From: Methylobacter sp.
GTDB lineage: Bacteria > Pseudomonadota > Gammaproteobacteria > Methylococcales > Methylomonadaceae
Assembly: GCA_030653175.1 (NCBI GenBank)
Contig: JAURZV010000068.1
Coordinates: 1-32,328 of the forward strand
Direction of reading: 5' to 3'
Length of the DNA: 32,328 nt
Both the position numbers and the translations under genes were made by a program. This document shows, piece by piece, positions 6,707 through 15,444 of the stretch (its first letter is position 1; each line of letters starts with the position of its first letter). The notes under the pieces were generated by a model. The model had not been told where the DNA came from and searched no databases. It saw only the letters and a program-made list of their open reading frames with translations.

Positions 6707-6964
6707 TTTAATCAATTAGGTTACGAGTTATGCATATTGGTTTTTTATTGTTGTGTCCATTAAAGTGTCCATATTCAGACAGACTCCTAGATAATGACTT
6801 GTTATAACCGTATTGAGCCAGGGCAATCGCGCTATGCCAAAAACACTTTATAAATCAATCTACTATGCTGCGCCACATAGTGATCTAAAACGAATACCCG
6901 ATAAGGCTGAGTTGAGTAAATTACCCTAAAACTTGTGCCCAAAGGCGAATTCGTTCTCAAATAC

Positions 6965-7420
6965 TCAAGTCATTTCGTGTTCATTCCTTAATGAATCAAT
7001 GCCAAGATTAGCCAGTTCATCCGCCCGGTCGTTATCTTTATGGCCTGAATGGCCTTTTACCCAAAACCATTCGATATTGTGCCGTTGAATGGCGGCATCC
7101 AACCTGCGCCACAGGTCTTCATTTTTAACCGGCGTTCTGGAGGCGGTTTTCCAGCCGCGTTTTTTCCAGTTGCTAATCCATTCGGTAATGCCCTGCATGA
7201 CATATTTCGAATCGGTATTGAGCTGCACGGAACAGGGCTTGGTCAGGATTTCCAGCGCCTGGATCGCCGCCATCAGCTCCATGCGGTTGTTGGTGGTGTC
7301 CGGGTCGCCGCCGTAGATTTCCTTAACGGTTCCCTTGTAACAGAGTATTACGCCCCAGCCGCCCGGTCCAGGGTTGCCACGGCAGGCGCCATCGGTATAA
7401 ATAATGACGGAATCAGTCAT
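6965..7420 (-). CDS. rnhA: Ribonuclease HI
   Basis: A 151-aa cytoplasmic nuclease that cuts the RNA strand of RNA-DNA hybrids, removing R-loops and lagging-strand primers. The active site matches E. coli numbering exactly: Asp10 in [16 protein letters not shown], Glu48 in NRMELMAA, Asp70 in NTDSKYV, His124 in KGHSGH and Asp134 in DRADELAN. Length is close to E. coli RNase HI (155 aa). Its ATG lies inside the end of the upstream methyltransferase gene (8-base overlap), so the two are co-transcribed, as yafS and rnhA are neighbours in enterics. It is the first intact chromosomal gene beyond attR. Confidence 0.97.
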   Translation of the reverse strand: MTDSVIIYTDGACRGNPGPGGWGVILCYKGTVKEIYGGDPDTTNNRMELMAAIQALEILTKPCSVQLNTDSKYVMQGITEWISNWKKRGWKTASRTPVKNEDLWRRLDAAIQRHNIEWFWVKGHSGHKDNDRADELANLGIDSLRNEHEMT

Positions 7421-8132
7421 GTCTGTTTAGTTGTGTAGTTGGTGAGTTAAGCGGGTTTGTCAGAATTAAGCGGGGGTTTAACGCTCGTACCGGTGTTAAT
7501 GGAATCAGGTTGTAACGGCGTTTGATAGCCTTAATCGCATAGGCGGTCGATGTGAGCGAGTGCCCTCGGGTTATAAACTTCCCATGAGTCGACTTTACCG
7601 TATCCAGATTAAACTCCGACGATACGGTTACTTCAAAATTTAATAACTTTAGCCAGTCCAAAATTCTTGAGCGGGAAATAAAGTGTCCTCCCCATGAATC
7701 GGCCATTTTTTTATCCCACAAATATTGGTATCTAACCCATAGGCTCCAAGGATTAAAATTCAGTACGACTAATATTCCCTCCGGCTTCAAAACACGTTCC
7801 ACTTCCCGCATGGTTTGAAACCGAAAGGCATCAAACTCCAATAAATGCGGCACTATAATCATATCGATGCAGTTGCTTTGCAAGGGCAGGCTGTAAGATT
7901 TGGCCTGAATTTTTCTTGCCTTATCGCAGCCCAGGTTTTTGGCGTCGAGTACCGTAAAATTCTTGTATAAAGTGCAGTCGATAAACTTGCTTTCCCAGTC
8001 TAATCCGCCAATCTGCAAGATGGTTTGCTGACAGCTGACGGTAATAGACCGTTGTAAATAGTCGGCTTCAAGCTGTTGTAGCAGCTTGCCTCTAGGGGTT
8101 TGATACCATGCAAATAAGAAATTACGATTCAT
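7413..8132 (-). CDS. YafS-like SAM-dependent methyltransferase
   Basis: A 239-aa class I methyltransferase. Residues 40-50 ([11 protein letters not shown]) stand where the glycine-rich SAM-binding motif I is expected, in the degenerate form typical of this family. [13 protein letters not shown] and the following [20 protein letters not shown] (about 110-130) are the later SAM-fold motifs. Position between rnhA and mltD is the same as E. coli yafS. The substrate is not known. It overlaps rnhA by eight bases and is divergent from mltD, with 96 bases between them holding both promoters. Confidence 0.85.
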   Translation of the reverse strand: MNRNFLFAWYQTPRGKLLQQLEADYLQRSITVSCQQTILQIGGLDWESKFIDCTLYKNFTVLDAKNLGCDKARKIQAKSYSLPLQSNCIDMIIVPHLLEFDAFRFQTMREVERVLKPEGILVVLNFNPWSLWVRYQYLWDKKMADSWGGHFISRSRILDWLKLLNFEVTVSSEFNLDTVKSTHGKFITRGHSLTSTAYAIKAIKRRYNLIPLTPVRALNPRLILTNPLNSPTTQLNRHD

Positions 8133-8156
8133 GTCCGAATTCTACACTATCTGACT

Positions 8157-8187
8157 TTGATGATTTTCAATAAAAACAAGCTATAAT
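8157..8187 (+). promoter_or_regulatory. Candidate sigma-70 promoter of mltD
   Basis: A perfect -10 box TATAAT lies at 8182-8187, 42 bases before the mltD start. The best -35 candidate, TTGATG at 8157-8162, is 19 bases upstream, slightly long. The consensus -10 carries most of the weight. Confidence 0.5.
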
Positions 8188-8228
8188 GATAGCATCTTAA
8201 TAATAAACTTCATTCTTAAAAGGCTTAG

Positions 8229-9863
8229 ATGATGAGCGTTAACTTTAACAGATTAGTTAAATTTTTATTAGTGTTGGTCTTTTTAATCGCAACAGGCTGC
8301 TCTACAACCTCAAAAGACTCTTTTAACGATAGGCCGCCTGCCGGCGCTGAAATGGATAACAGTTATGTGAGACATGCTCTCCATCCGTTCGGCAAACAAA
8401 AATACAATGTACCATCAAAATACAAGAATACGGTTTGGGAGCGGTTAATATCGTTATATTCGCTACCCGAAATTGAAAATGAACGGATTGATCGCGAGAT
8501 AAACTGGTATTTACGACACCCGGCCTATCTTGCCAGGGTTCAGCAACGGGCGGAACCTTATCTGCATCTTATACTCGACGAAGTCGAAGCAAAAAATATC
8601 CCCGGCGAACTGGCTTTATTGCCTATCGTTGAGAGCGCCTTTCTGCCAGAAGCTTACTCAAAAAGCGATGCGTCAGGACTCTGGCAATTTATACCGGCTA
8701 CCGGTCGTCTGTATGGTCTTCAACAAAACGCCTGGTACGACGGTCGCCGCGATGTTTATGCCTCAACCAAAGCGGCAACCTCTTTTCTCAAACACTTGGG
8801 CGAGACTTTTGATGGCGACTGGCATCTTGCACTGGCTTCCTACAATTACGGCAAAGGTAATGTAAGAAAAGCTATCGAAAAAAATGAAAACCTCAATCTG
8901 GCAACCGATTACTGGTCATTAGATCTTCCCAAAGAAACGACGGACTATGTGCCGCGGTTGCTGGCTATCGCCAGAATATTTGGCAATGCCGACAAATACA
9001 ATATTGATTTACAACACATCCCCAATAAACCTTATTGTGAGCTTGTTGATGTCAAATCCCAACTGGATTTAAACAAAGCTGCCGAGCTGGCTAATACGCC
9101 GCTGAATGAGTTTTTAAAATTAAATCCCGGCTTTAACCACTCAAGCACTGCACCGCAGGGGCCGCATCACTTATTAATTCCCGTTGCCAAAGCACAATCA
9201 TTCAAACAAAACCTGGCTCAACTACCCTATGCTGAACGGGTCGATATGAAGCGTTATCATGATGAGACAATGGCGCAAATTCGGCATGATCAAATCCAGA
9301 CTATCCCAAGCCAACACAAAGTTAAGGCAGGGGAAAGCCTCGTATCTATTGCCGACAAAAATAATACAACACCCCAATCAATCCGTCAGGCCAATCACTT
9401 AGCCAGTAATTCTATCCACTCCGGCATGCTTTTAAAGATGCCGACGCCACAAAAAACAGCGGGTACACAGTTCACCGCCAAAACAACTAATAATAAACCG
9501 GGAAGCGCCCAGATCTATGTCGTAAAACAAGGCGACACATTCTGGAATATCGCGCAGAAGTTTTCGGTTAGCGTTACTGATATCGCGGGCTGGAACAACA
9601 TTACTTCAAAATCTGCGTTGGTTTTAGGCCAGAAGTTGACTATTAAGGCTGCCAATCAACAGGCTGTAGCCGTAGCTTCACAGGCTGTGGTTTCATCTGC
9701 AGTGATTCGTTCGATTAGTTACATCGTTAAGCAAGGTGATTCACTGGCACAAATTTCCCGTAAATTTAATGTCTCAATCGCAGACCTGCGTAAATGGAAT
9801 CCACCGACAATAAGTAATTCGCTTACTCCAGGTAAAAAACTGAAAGTGATTCTTAATACTTGA
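8229..9863 (+). CDS. mltD: Membrane-bound lytic murein transglycosylase D
   Basis: A 544-aa lipoprotein that cleaves the MurNAc-GlcNAc bond of peptidoglycan to form 1,6-anhydro ends. A signal peptide ends in lipobox IATGC (Cys24). The SLT domain holds catalytic Glu135 in LLPIVESAF, then SGLWQFIPATGRLYGL and the ALASYNYGKGNV motif (201-212). Three LysM repeats follow at about 363-405, 430-472 and 498-541 (YVVKQGDTFWNIA, YIVKQGDSLAQIS). E. coli MltD has 452 aa and two LysM, so this one is longer by about one LysM plus linkers. AAGG at 8219-8222 supports ATG 8229; ATG 8232 is equally possible. The neighbourhood (rnhA, yafS-like, mltD) matches E. coli. Confidence 0.95.
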   Translation: MMSVNFNRLVKFLLVLVFLIATGCSTTSKDSFNDRPPAGAEMDNSYVRHALHPFGKQKYNVPSKYKNTVWERLISLYSLPEIENERIDREINWYLRHPAYLARVQQRAEPYLHLILDEVEAKNIPGELALLPIVESAFLPEAYSKSDASGLWQFIPATGRLYGLQQNAWYDGRRDVYASTKAATSFLKHLGETFDGDWHLALASYNYGKGNVRKAIEKNENLNLATDYWSLDLPKETTDYVPRLLAIARIFGNADKYNIDLQHIPNKPYCELVDVKSQLDLNKAAELANTPLNEFLKLNPGFNHSSTAPQGPHHLLIPVAKAQSFKQNLAQLPYAERVDMKRYHDETMAQIRHDQIQTIPSQHKVKAGESLVSIADKNNTTPQSIRQANHLASNSIHSGMLLKMPTPQKTAGTQFTAKTTNNKPGSAQIYVVKQGDTFWNIAQKFSVSVTDIAGWNNITSKSALVLGQKLTIKAANQQAVAVASQAVVSSAVIRSISYIVKQGDSLAQISRKFNVSIADLRKWNPPTISNSLTPGKKLKVILNT

Positions 9864-9866
9864 TGG

Positions 9867-10232
9867 GTAACTATTCAGCCACAGATCAACACAGATTAAA
9901 CAGATTAAACAGATTGCTTTTTACCTACCTACGTAGTGCGCGTCGCTGCCATTAAGTTATGGATTTAATATAATATTGTGGTCGCGAATTTATTCGCGCG
10001 ACAGGTATTAAAAAGCGCGAATAAATTCGCGTCCACGACATTCAACCATAACTATTTCGGCTTAACTTAATGGCAGCGACGCGCTGCGTGGGAACGAGAA
10101 AACAGGCTGATTCCAGGAAGCCGCCATCTAACTCTTTGTAACCTGATAGAAACTCTTGATAAAAGACAAGTGAGTTCTTTATATTTCAGTTTATCAGTGT
10201 GCATCTGTGACAATCTGTGGCTGAGTAGTTAC
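9867..10232. repeat. Inverted copies of a dispersed repeat at the ends of mltD and the SulP gene
   Basis: The 30 bases at 9867-9896 (GTAACTATTCAGCCACAGAT and on), just after the mltD stop, recur in inverted orientation at 10203-10232 with about four differences. The right copy is coding: it encodes the last residues of the SulP-carbonic anhydrase protein. The left copy is extended by short tandem CAGATTAAA units to about 9915. Between the copies is the nested palindrome described separately, so the 330 bases between the two convergent genes are almost wholly repeat-derived and hold no gene. Confidence 0.7.
9931..10089. repeat. Nested palindromic element between convergent genes
   Basis: Outer arms are 9931-9959 and 10063-10089, with a 21-base perfect core (CGCGTCGCTGCC then ATTAAGTTA). 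Inner arms of 22 bases lie at 9978-9999 and 10015-10036, with one mismatch, built on GCGAATTTATTCGC. The whole 159 bases can fold into a cruciform or a long mRNA hairpin. It resembles a miniature inverted-repeat element inserted between mltD and the SulP gene and could serve as a bidirectional terminator. No coding capacity. Confidence 0.75.
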
Positions 10233-12422
10233 ATAGAATTTCACTTTTCCGGTTTCAATGTCGTACATCCCGCCGACTATGTCAATTTCACCGTTTTTTA
10301 ACATGGCGTCCAGTAAAGGGCTTTTGCTTTTGATTTGCTCGACGGTCAGTTGCACATTTTTATCGGCCACTTTTTGCACGAGTTCGTCATTACTGGCGGT
10401 GATTTCCACAGACTCTTCGGCATGTACGGCATCCACAGCCGGTTTTATTTTGTGCAATAGCCCGCTTAAATGATCCAGTTCAACATTATCGCAAGCGCCT
10501 TTGACTGCGCCGCAATGCGAATGGCCCAGCACCACGATCAACTTTGAACCTGCCAGCTTGCAGGCGTATTCCATGCTGCCCAAGATGTCGTCATTGATGA
10601 CATTGCCCGCGACCCGCGCACTGAACACATCGCCCAAACCCTGGTCGAAAATTAATTCGACCGACGTGCGTGAATCCATGCAGCTGAGAATAATCGCAAT
10701 GGGGAATTGCCCTTGCCGGGTATCGTTGATTTGCTCCAACAGATTCCGGTTGGATTTTAGATTATTAACAAAGCGTTCATTGCCTTCTTTCAGCAACGCC
10801 AACACTTTAGCCGGCGTTAGTGATTGCTGGGTATCGTAGGTAGGCGCCCTTGCATTCTCAACCGGTTTCAGCACGCCAAAACCGCGCAGGTTTTCAATGG
10901 TCAGCTTGATATGCTTTCGTTGCGCTTCAATTTTGAAGTTTTCAATGATTTCGAAGACATCGTAATCAATGTATTTTGAACGGGTTGCGTCAATCACTAC
11001 TTCCGAATAATCGGGTAACTGTTCAAGGGTTTGTTGAATATTGGCTTTATTCAGAAAAGAGATATGTTCGGATAACCTGAGTATGGTTTTATTGCCGATG
11101 TGTGACTCATTAAAATAAAAAGCGCTTTTATAATTTTCCAGCAATATCGAAAATAAGGCGGTGACCAGTCCGATTGCAAGACCGATAAGCAGGTTAGTAA
11201 AAATCATGCCCAGGATGGTGACGCAGAACGGGATGAAATGATACATGCCCGCTTTGTACATGATGGCAAACGATTTTGGCCTGATCAATTTATAACCGAC
11301 AACCAGTAACACGCTCGCCAAACTGGCTAAAGGGATTTTGTTGATCATTGTTGGAATAAAAATGACCGCAAACAGCAATAGCAGCCCGCCTATAACCCCT
11401 GTTGCTTTGGTTTTTGCCCCGGATTGAATGCCGATAGAACTGCGCACGATGACTTGCGCCAGCGGCAGACCTCCGAGCAAACCGCTACAGGTATTGCCGA
11501 TGCCCTGGGCAATCAGCTCCCGATTTGCGGATGTCACTCTTTTGTAAGGATCCATTTTATCAACCGCCTCCACAGAGAGCAGCGTCTTTAAACTCGCCAC
11601 TACAGCCAACGTTAACGCGGTCAGGTAAACATCGGAATTATTGAGTAGAGAAAAATCCGGGTAATGTAATTGACTCAATAAATCACCGGTGTTTTGCAGC
11701 ACAGGAATCATAACCAAATGATTGCCGCCCAACGCCAGTTCAGGATAAAAATTTTGCAGACCTTGATTGATCAGCACGGCGACTAAAATCGCGATTAAAA
11801 CGCCCTGGAACAATTGAAAAAACCGATATTTCTTCATGAACGGCTGTTCCCACAAGATAAGAATCGCCAGTGATATCAGCGCAATCATAATTGCCGTAGG
11901 CGAGCTGAAATCCAGCATATGCGTCAGTTCAGTAAAAGACGAGTAGCTATCGGCCTGAAAAAAGGAGGTATCGCCTTCGTAATCCCGGTCATAACCCATG
12001 GCATGGGGAATCTGTTTAAGAAAAAGAATAAAGCCCATACCCGACAACATGCCGTTAATGACGGATGACGGAAAGTAATAGGCAATGACCCCGGCTTTGG
12101 ACAGCCCCATAATAATTTGGAAAACGCCCGCCACGACCAGGGCGAGTAAAAAGCCATTGAAACCCAGTTTGTCAATGGCCGCCCAGACAATGATCGCGAG
12201 ACCGGCGGTTGGGCCACTGATGCCCAGCGAGGAGCCGCTCAATGGCGCCACTATGATTCCGCTGATAATACCCGCTATCAACCCTGAGAACAGCGGCGCA
12301 CCCGATGCCAGTGCTATCCCTAATGATAACGGTATGGCTATCAGGAAAACCGCAATACCTGCCGATAAATCGTATTTCAGATTGGCAAACAGGCTATTAT
12401 TAATTTTAGGGTTTGAATTCAT
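10194..12422 (-). CDS. SulP transporter fused to STAS and beta-carbonic anhydrase
   Basis: A 742-aa inner-membrane fusion. Residues 12-430 are a SulP anion transporter with about a dozen hydrophobic segments and the conserved ISGPTAGLAIIV (68-79). Residues 445-515 form a STAS domain (YSEVVIDATRSKYIDYDVF). Residues 535-730 are a beta-class carbonic anhydrase with all zinc ligands: Cys581 and Asp583 in SCMDSR, His634 and Cys637 in HSHCGAV. Such fusions are taken to move bicarbonate (or sulfate) while converting CO2 and bicarbonate at the cytoplasmic face. In a C1-using organism this could supply carboxylation, but that is inference. The last residues, VTTQPQIVTDAH, are encoded by a dispersed repeat, so the native C-terminus may have been changed. 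Convergent with mltD. Confidence 0.93.
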   Translation of the reverse strand: MNSNPKINNSLFANLKYDLSAGIAVFLIAIPLSLGIALASGAPLFSGLIAGIISGIIVAPLSGSSLGISGPTAGLAIIVWAAIDKLGFNGFLLALVVAGVFQIIMGLSKAGVIAYYFPSSVINGMLSGMGFILFLKQIPHAMGYDRDYEGDTSFFQADSYSSFTELTHMLDFSSPTAIMIALISLAILILWEQPFMKKYRFFQLFQGVLIAILVAVLINQGLQNFYPELALGGNHLVMIPVLQNTGDLLSQLHYPDFSLLNNSDVYLTALTLAVVASLKTLLSVEAVDKMDPYKRVTSANRELIAQGIGNTCSGLLGGLPLAQVIVRSSIGIQSGAKTKATGVIGGLLLLFAVIFIPTMINKIPLASLASVLLVVGYKLIRPKSFAIMYKAGMYHFIPFCVTILGMIFTNLLIGLAIGLVTALFSILLENYKSAFYFNESHIGNKTILRLSEHISFLNKANIQQTLEQLPDYSEVVIDATRSKYIDYDVFEIIENFKIEAQRKHIKLTIENLRGFGVLKPVENARAPTYDTQQSLTPAKVLALLKEGNERFVNNLKSNRNLLEQINDTRQGQFPIAIILSCMDSRTSVELIFDQGLGDVFSARVAGNVINDDILGSMEYACKLAGSKLIVVLGHSHCGAVKGACDNVELDHLSGLLHKIKPAVDAVHAEESVEITASNDELVQKVADKNVQLTVEQIKSKSPLLDAMLKNGEIDIVGGMYDIETGKVKFYVTTQPQIVTDAH

Positions 12423-13007
12423 TTGTATTTCTGTTGCTTACGTTTTCATGGCATTAACTTTATCGATGTTAATGTCTTACAGCGTTTTCAAATTCAGTTA
12501 ATTACTAAAACAGCTACGATGCTTATTGAAACTATGGCGTGACGGAAGTGCAAGCTTTGCCTACATGGATGTAGGTAAGGGGCGAGAGCAGGAGCGGAAG
12601 CTTTGCTTGCCGGCGCAGGCGAAGCCTGCACTCCAGCGACAATGATGACGACATAGCCTTTTAATGTTTAGTAACCCATTTAAATTGAAATTGCTGTAGG
12701 TGTTATGTGTGAAATAGAGCGGGACATTTCGTTTGCATACTGAAGAAAAAGTATCGAAGGGACGCTTCGGTTTATTATCAAGCTATAATTCTAGCCCTTT
12801 TCCCTTTCACTAACCTTTCACGATAGCTGTTTCAGTTTATGAATATTTTATAGTAGCCGAAGTTGTTTTGGCAGATGGGTTGATTCATACGTTGAGCGAC
12901 AGCGGTTAGCGGCAATACGCGGCGAAAGCCCGGCCGACCCGCAAAAAGATCAGCACTCATCTGCGATACATGACAAGTTGAGCACTAATTTGCCGGGCAT
13001 ACAGTCG
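12423..13007. other. 585-base gap with short palindromes, no gene seen
   Basis: No convincing reading frame. It holds a perfect short palindrome, CCTACAT-GG-ATGTAGG (12560-12575), and a tight hairpin, GCAGGC-GAA-GCCTGC (12615-12629). The latter's mirror form GCAGGC-TTT-GCCTGC recurs near 15310, so both belong to the family of dispersed intergenic repeats. The left part should carry the promoter of the SulP-carbonic anhydrase gene; I could not pick one box pair with confidence. Confidence 0.4.
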
Positions 13008-14425
13008 TCAGCGTATCTTATGACTCTGCAAATTCGGTTGGGCATTAATTGCAAACAGGTTTCGCATATGCCTATTGGCAAGCCATTTCAAGCTGGAAAA
13101 CAGCAGCATGGTCGGCGCCGCGTAAGCCAAGGCAACACCGGCCGAACCGTAACGGGAACCCAGCATAAAACTTAGGGCGATCATGCTAAGCGCAGCCAAT
13201 GACATTAAGCTGACAACCAGACGATTGCGCCCCATAAATTGCAAATAGTACGGCGAGTCGGAAAACAGTGTGCTAAACGCGGCGCCAGCTGCGCTGATCA
13301 ATAAAGCTTGGTAGCCCTGAGAAAAATCGGAACCGAACAGACCCAGTATTTCTTGCCCCCAAACGCCGATAATACTCAAAAAAACCGCGATAAAGCAGGC
13401 GATCAATTGCATACGTTTATCGAGTAAAGCTTTGATGCCGCGCTGGTCGCGGCGCTCCAACAAAACCACCAACATCGGCAGATAATATCGATTAGTCGAG
13501 GTGCCTATCAGCGAAATCAAGCTCGCTGTTTGCATGGCAACAGCGTAAGTGCCGACCACCGCTTGCGAAGGGTGTAGTACTTCCAGAATGATAGTCCCGG
13601 CGCTGGTGAGTAATGTCATCATTACACTGCTTACCAACAACGGCAGCGATTTTTTCAACCACCAGCGCCGACCCTTCGAGTCGGCCTTTACCTGTCTGAG
13701 CGCCTTTGGACGGGCAGCTAGCGCCGTGATTAGCATCAGTACAGCGTCAAACACCAGGCCGCGCCGAAACACAGCACCGCAGAAACAGCCGTTATCCCAA
13801 GCTGAAAATGGCGTACACCGATAATCAACAGTAAAAACACCGCAGGCAGAAAAAAACGATACAAAGCCAAAGCCAGGATTTGCATGCCGTAGACAGTAAT
13901 CACTTCAGTCAAAAATAGACAAAGCGCAATCACCGGTAGAAAGCCCGCATAAATCACAATCGCAATGTGAAAATCGACATTATGGAAGGCTAAAAAGCTT
14001 TCCAATCCCAAACCGAGTATGCCCAGCAGCAATACGCTGAAAAGGACGATAACGCGCACCGAGAACAGCCAGAACCCACGCAGACGCGGCCAGTTTTCGC
14101 GCTCGATATACAGGGCGATCAGGCGCAGGGCGTATTTTTCCAGTCCCAATGTTGCCAGCGTCGATAGCAATGTGACGATGGAAACCGCCACACTGTAATC
14201 ATCGAAAGCGTCGATCGCCAAATGCCGAGCCAGAAAAATATTCGCCCAATACATCAGCGCATAATTGCTAAGGCTCAAGCCGAACAGCATCAGGGAACTG
14301 AAATTATTGGGATGGACGGAAAAGTTGGGGTTCAATATAAATCCATTCAATTGATTGTTTTTGATGGAATCGAGTATATAGTGTTTGCATATCAAAATTC
14401 GGTTTTTTAAATCTCCTCTCCGCAA
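13008..14425 (-). pseudogene. Wzx-like polysaccharide flippase split by a frameshift
   Basis: Two overlapping frames together make one MOP-superfamily flippase of about 470 aa, the normal length. The N-terminal half (14425 to 13736) has FSSLMLFGLSLSNYALMYWA and FLARHLAIDAFDDYSVAVSI, a typical first helix pair, and ends AVLCFGAAWCLTLY before a stop. The C-terminal half (to 13008) resumes in the -1 frame with AVLMLITALAARPK and has the remaining helices. The shift lies near 13735-13765, consistent with a one-base loss; no slippery heptamer is visible. The N-terminal start is uncertain (TTG at 14425 or internal). A sequencing error would restore a functional lipid-linked saccharide exporter. No other polysaccharide genes are adjacent. 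Confidence 0.75.
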
Positions 14426-14572
14426 TTACTCCTGCATTGCCTTACTATCCACATCCGTATAAGAGAGAAGATAAAGGTGCCGAATTTTGAAGTGCGACGA
14501 GTATAAAACAACGGGACAGGGCGTACAAACAGCGCAGTGAACGGGTATTAACTTTATTATTGGGAATAGAAC

Positions 14573-15091
14573 ATGCAGCAATTTACATTTAAAACAAGTC
14601 GCACTTTGATCCTTGCAATCGCCGTAATGCTGGCGACCGGACCGGCGTTTGCCGACAAGCCTTCATGGGGCAGTCGCAATAAAGCCGATAAACATGAACG
14701 GAAGGAAAAACAAAGCCATGATCGGGATCGCAATGATCGGTCGTTTCATCAAAAAGACGAGCGTGACTTTAAAGAGCGCCGCTATTTTGATGACCGGCAT
14801 CAAGCCGTCATCCATGATTACTATGTCGAGCAGTTTCGTACCGGCCGCTGTCCGCCGGGCCTCGCCAAGAAGCACAACGGCTGTGTTCCGCCCGGACTGG
14901 CAAAAAAGTGGCAGATAGGCCGGCCGCTGCCTCGCAGCGTGGTTTACTACGACTTGCCGCCGGCGATCGTTATGCAGCTGGGGCAGCCGCTGCCAGGATA
15001 CCGTTACGCGCGCGTGGGAAGCGACGTTCTGTTAATCTCGATAGGATCGGGGCTGGTTGTGGACGCCCTTCTGGATCTGAGCAGGCATTAA
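14573..15091 (+). CDS. CigR/RcnB-like secreted protein
   Basis: A 172-aa protein with a signal peptide (LILAIAVMLATGPAFA, cleavage near residue 27). A highly charged segment rich in Lys, Arg, Asp, His and Glu (30-75) follows. A doubled CPPGLAKK / VPPGLAKK motif (94-112) comes next, then YYDLPPAIV and LPGYRYARVGSDVLLISIGS (143-162) and a hydrophobic end. This order matches the RcnB-fold family that includes Salmonella CigR and nickel/cobalt homeostasis protein RcnB. A periplasmic or membrane-anchored role is expected; ligand unknown. GGGA lies about nine bases before ATG 14573. It is divergent from the broken flippase. Confidence 0.75.
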   Translation: MQQFTFKTSRTLILAIAVMLATGPAFADKPSWGSRNKADKHERKEKQSHDRDRNDRSFHQKDERDFKERRYFDDRHQAVIHDYYVEQFRTGRCPPGLAKKHNGCVPPGLAKKWQIGRPLPRSVVYYDLPPAIVMQLGQPLPGYRYARVGSDVLLISIGSGLVVDALLDLSRH

Positions 15092-15444
15092 CTGCCGTCA
15101 TGTTTAAAGTCGCGATAGGTTGGGCACCAAAAGTAGGCGCTTTAGGCGACAGCTTTTCGTTGCCCAACATTTCGGCATCCGGTGATGAGAAAATCCGCCG
15201 CCATATCGAAACATCGCAATGTTGGGCATAAACAGCATGCCCAACCTGGACTGCCATAAATCAAGTTATATACGGTGTACCTGAGATAAACATCAACTTT
15301 AGGATAGCGTGCAGGCTTTGCCTGCAAGTTATGCAATGTATTAGCAGACATTGTAGGGGCGACCGGCCGGTCGCCCCTACTCCTGCTGTTATACGGAACC
15401 ATAATGAAAAATCCAAAAAATCTGCCGACCCTGCCTAACTATTT
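15092..15444. repeat. 353-base repeat-filled gap with a 28-bp perfect palindrome
   Basis: TGCCCAACATT (15161-15171) is inverted at 15218-15228 (AATGTTGGGCA), with further GTTGGGCA and GCCCAAC copies at the flanks. The 17-mer at 15132-15148 (AGTAGGCGC then TTTAGGCG) recurs inside the gspH leader at 27138-27154. A perfect 28-base palindrome built on GGGCGACCGGCCGGTCGCCC fills 15353-15380, and its 20-base core recurs in the recC coding sequence. No gene seen. The palindromes probably also terminate the two convergent transcripts. Confidence 0.75.

Noticed and set aside
9883-9915. CRISPR-like short repeats after mltD
   Set aside because: The CAGATTAAA units are adjacent tandem copies without spacers.
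13721-13800. Programmed -1 frameshift in the flippase
   Set aside because: No slippery heptamer or downstream stem is seen at the junction; mutation or sequence error is simpler.
14970-15402. Minus-strand frames over and after the CigR-like gene
   Set aside because: They consist of shadow and repeat sequence, including the perfect 28-base palindrome.
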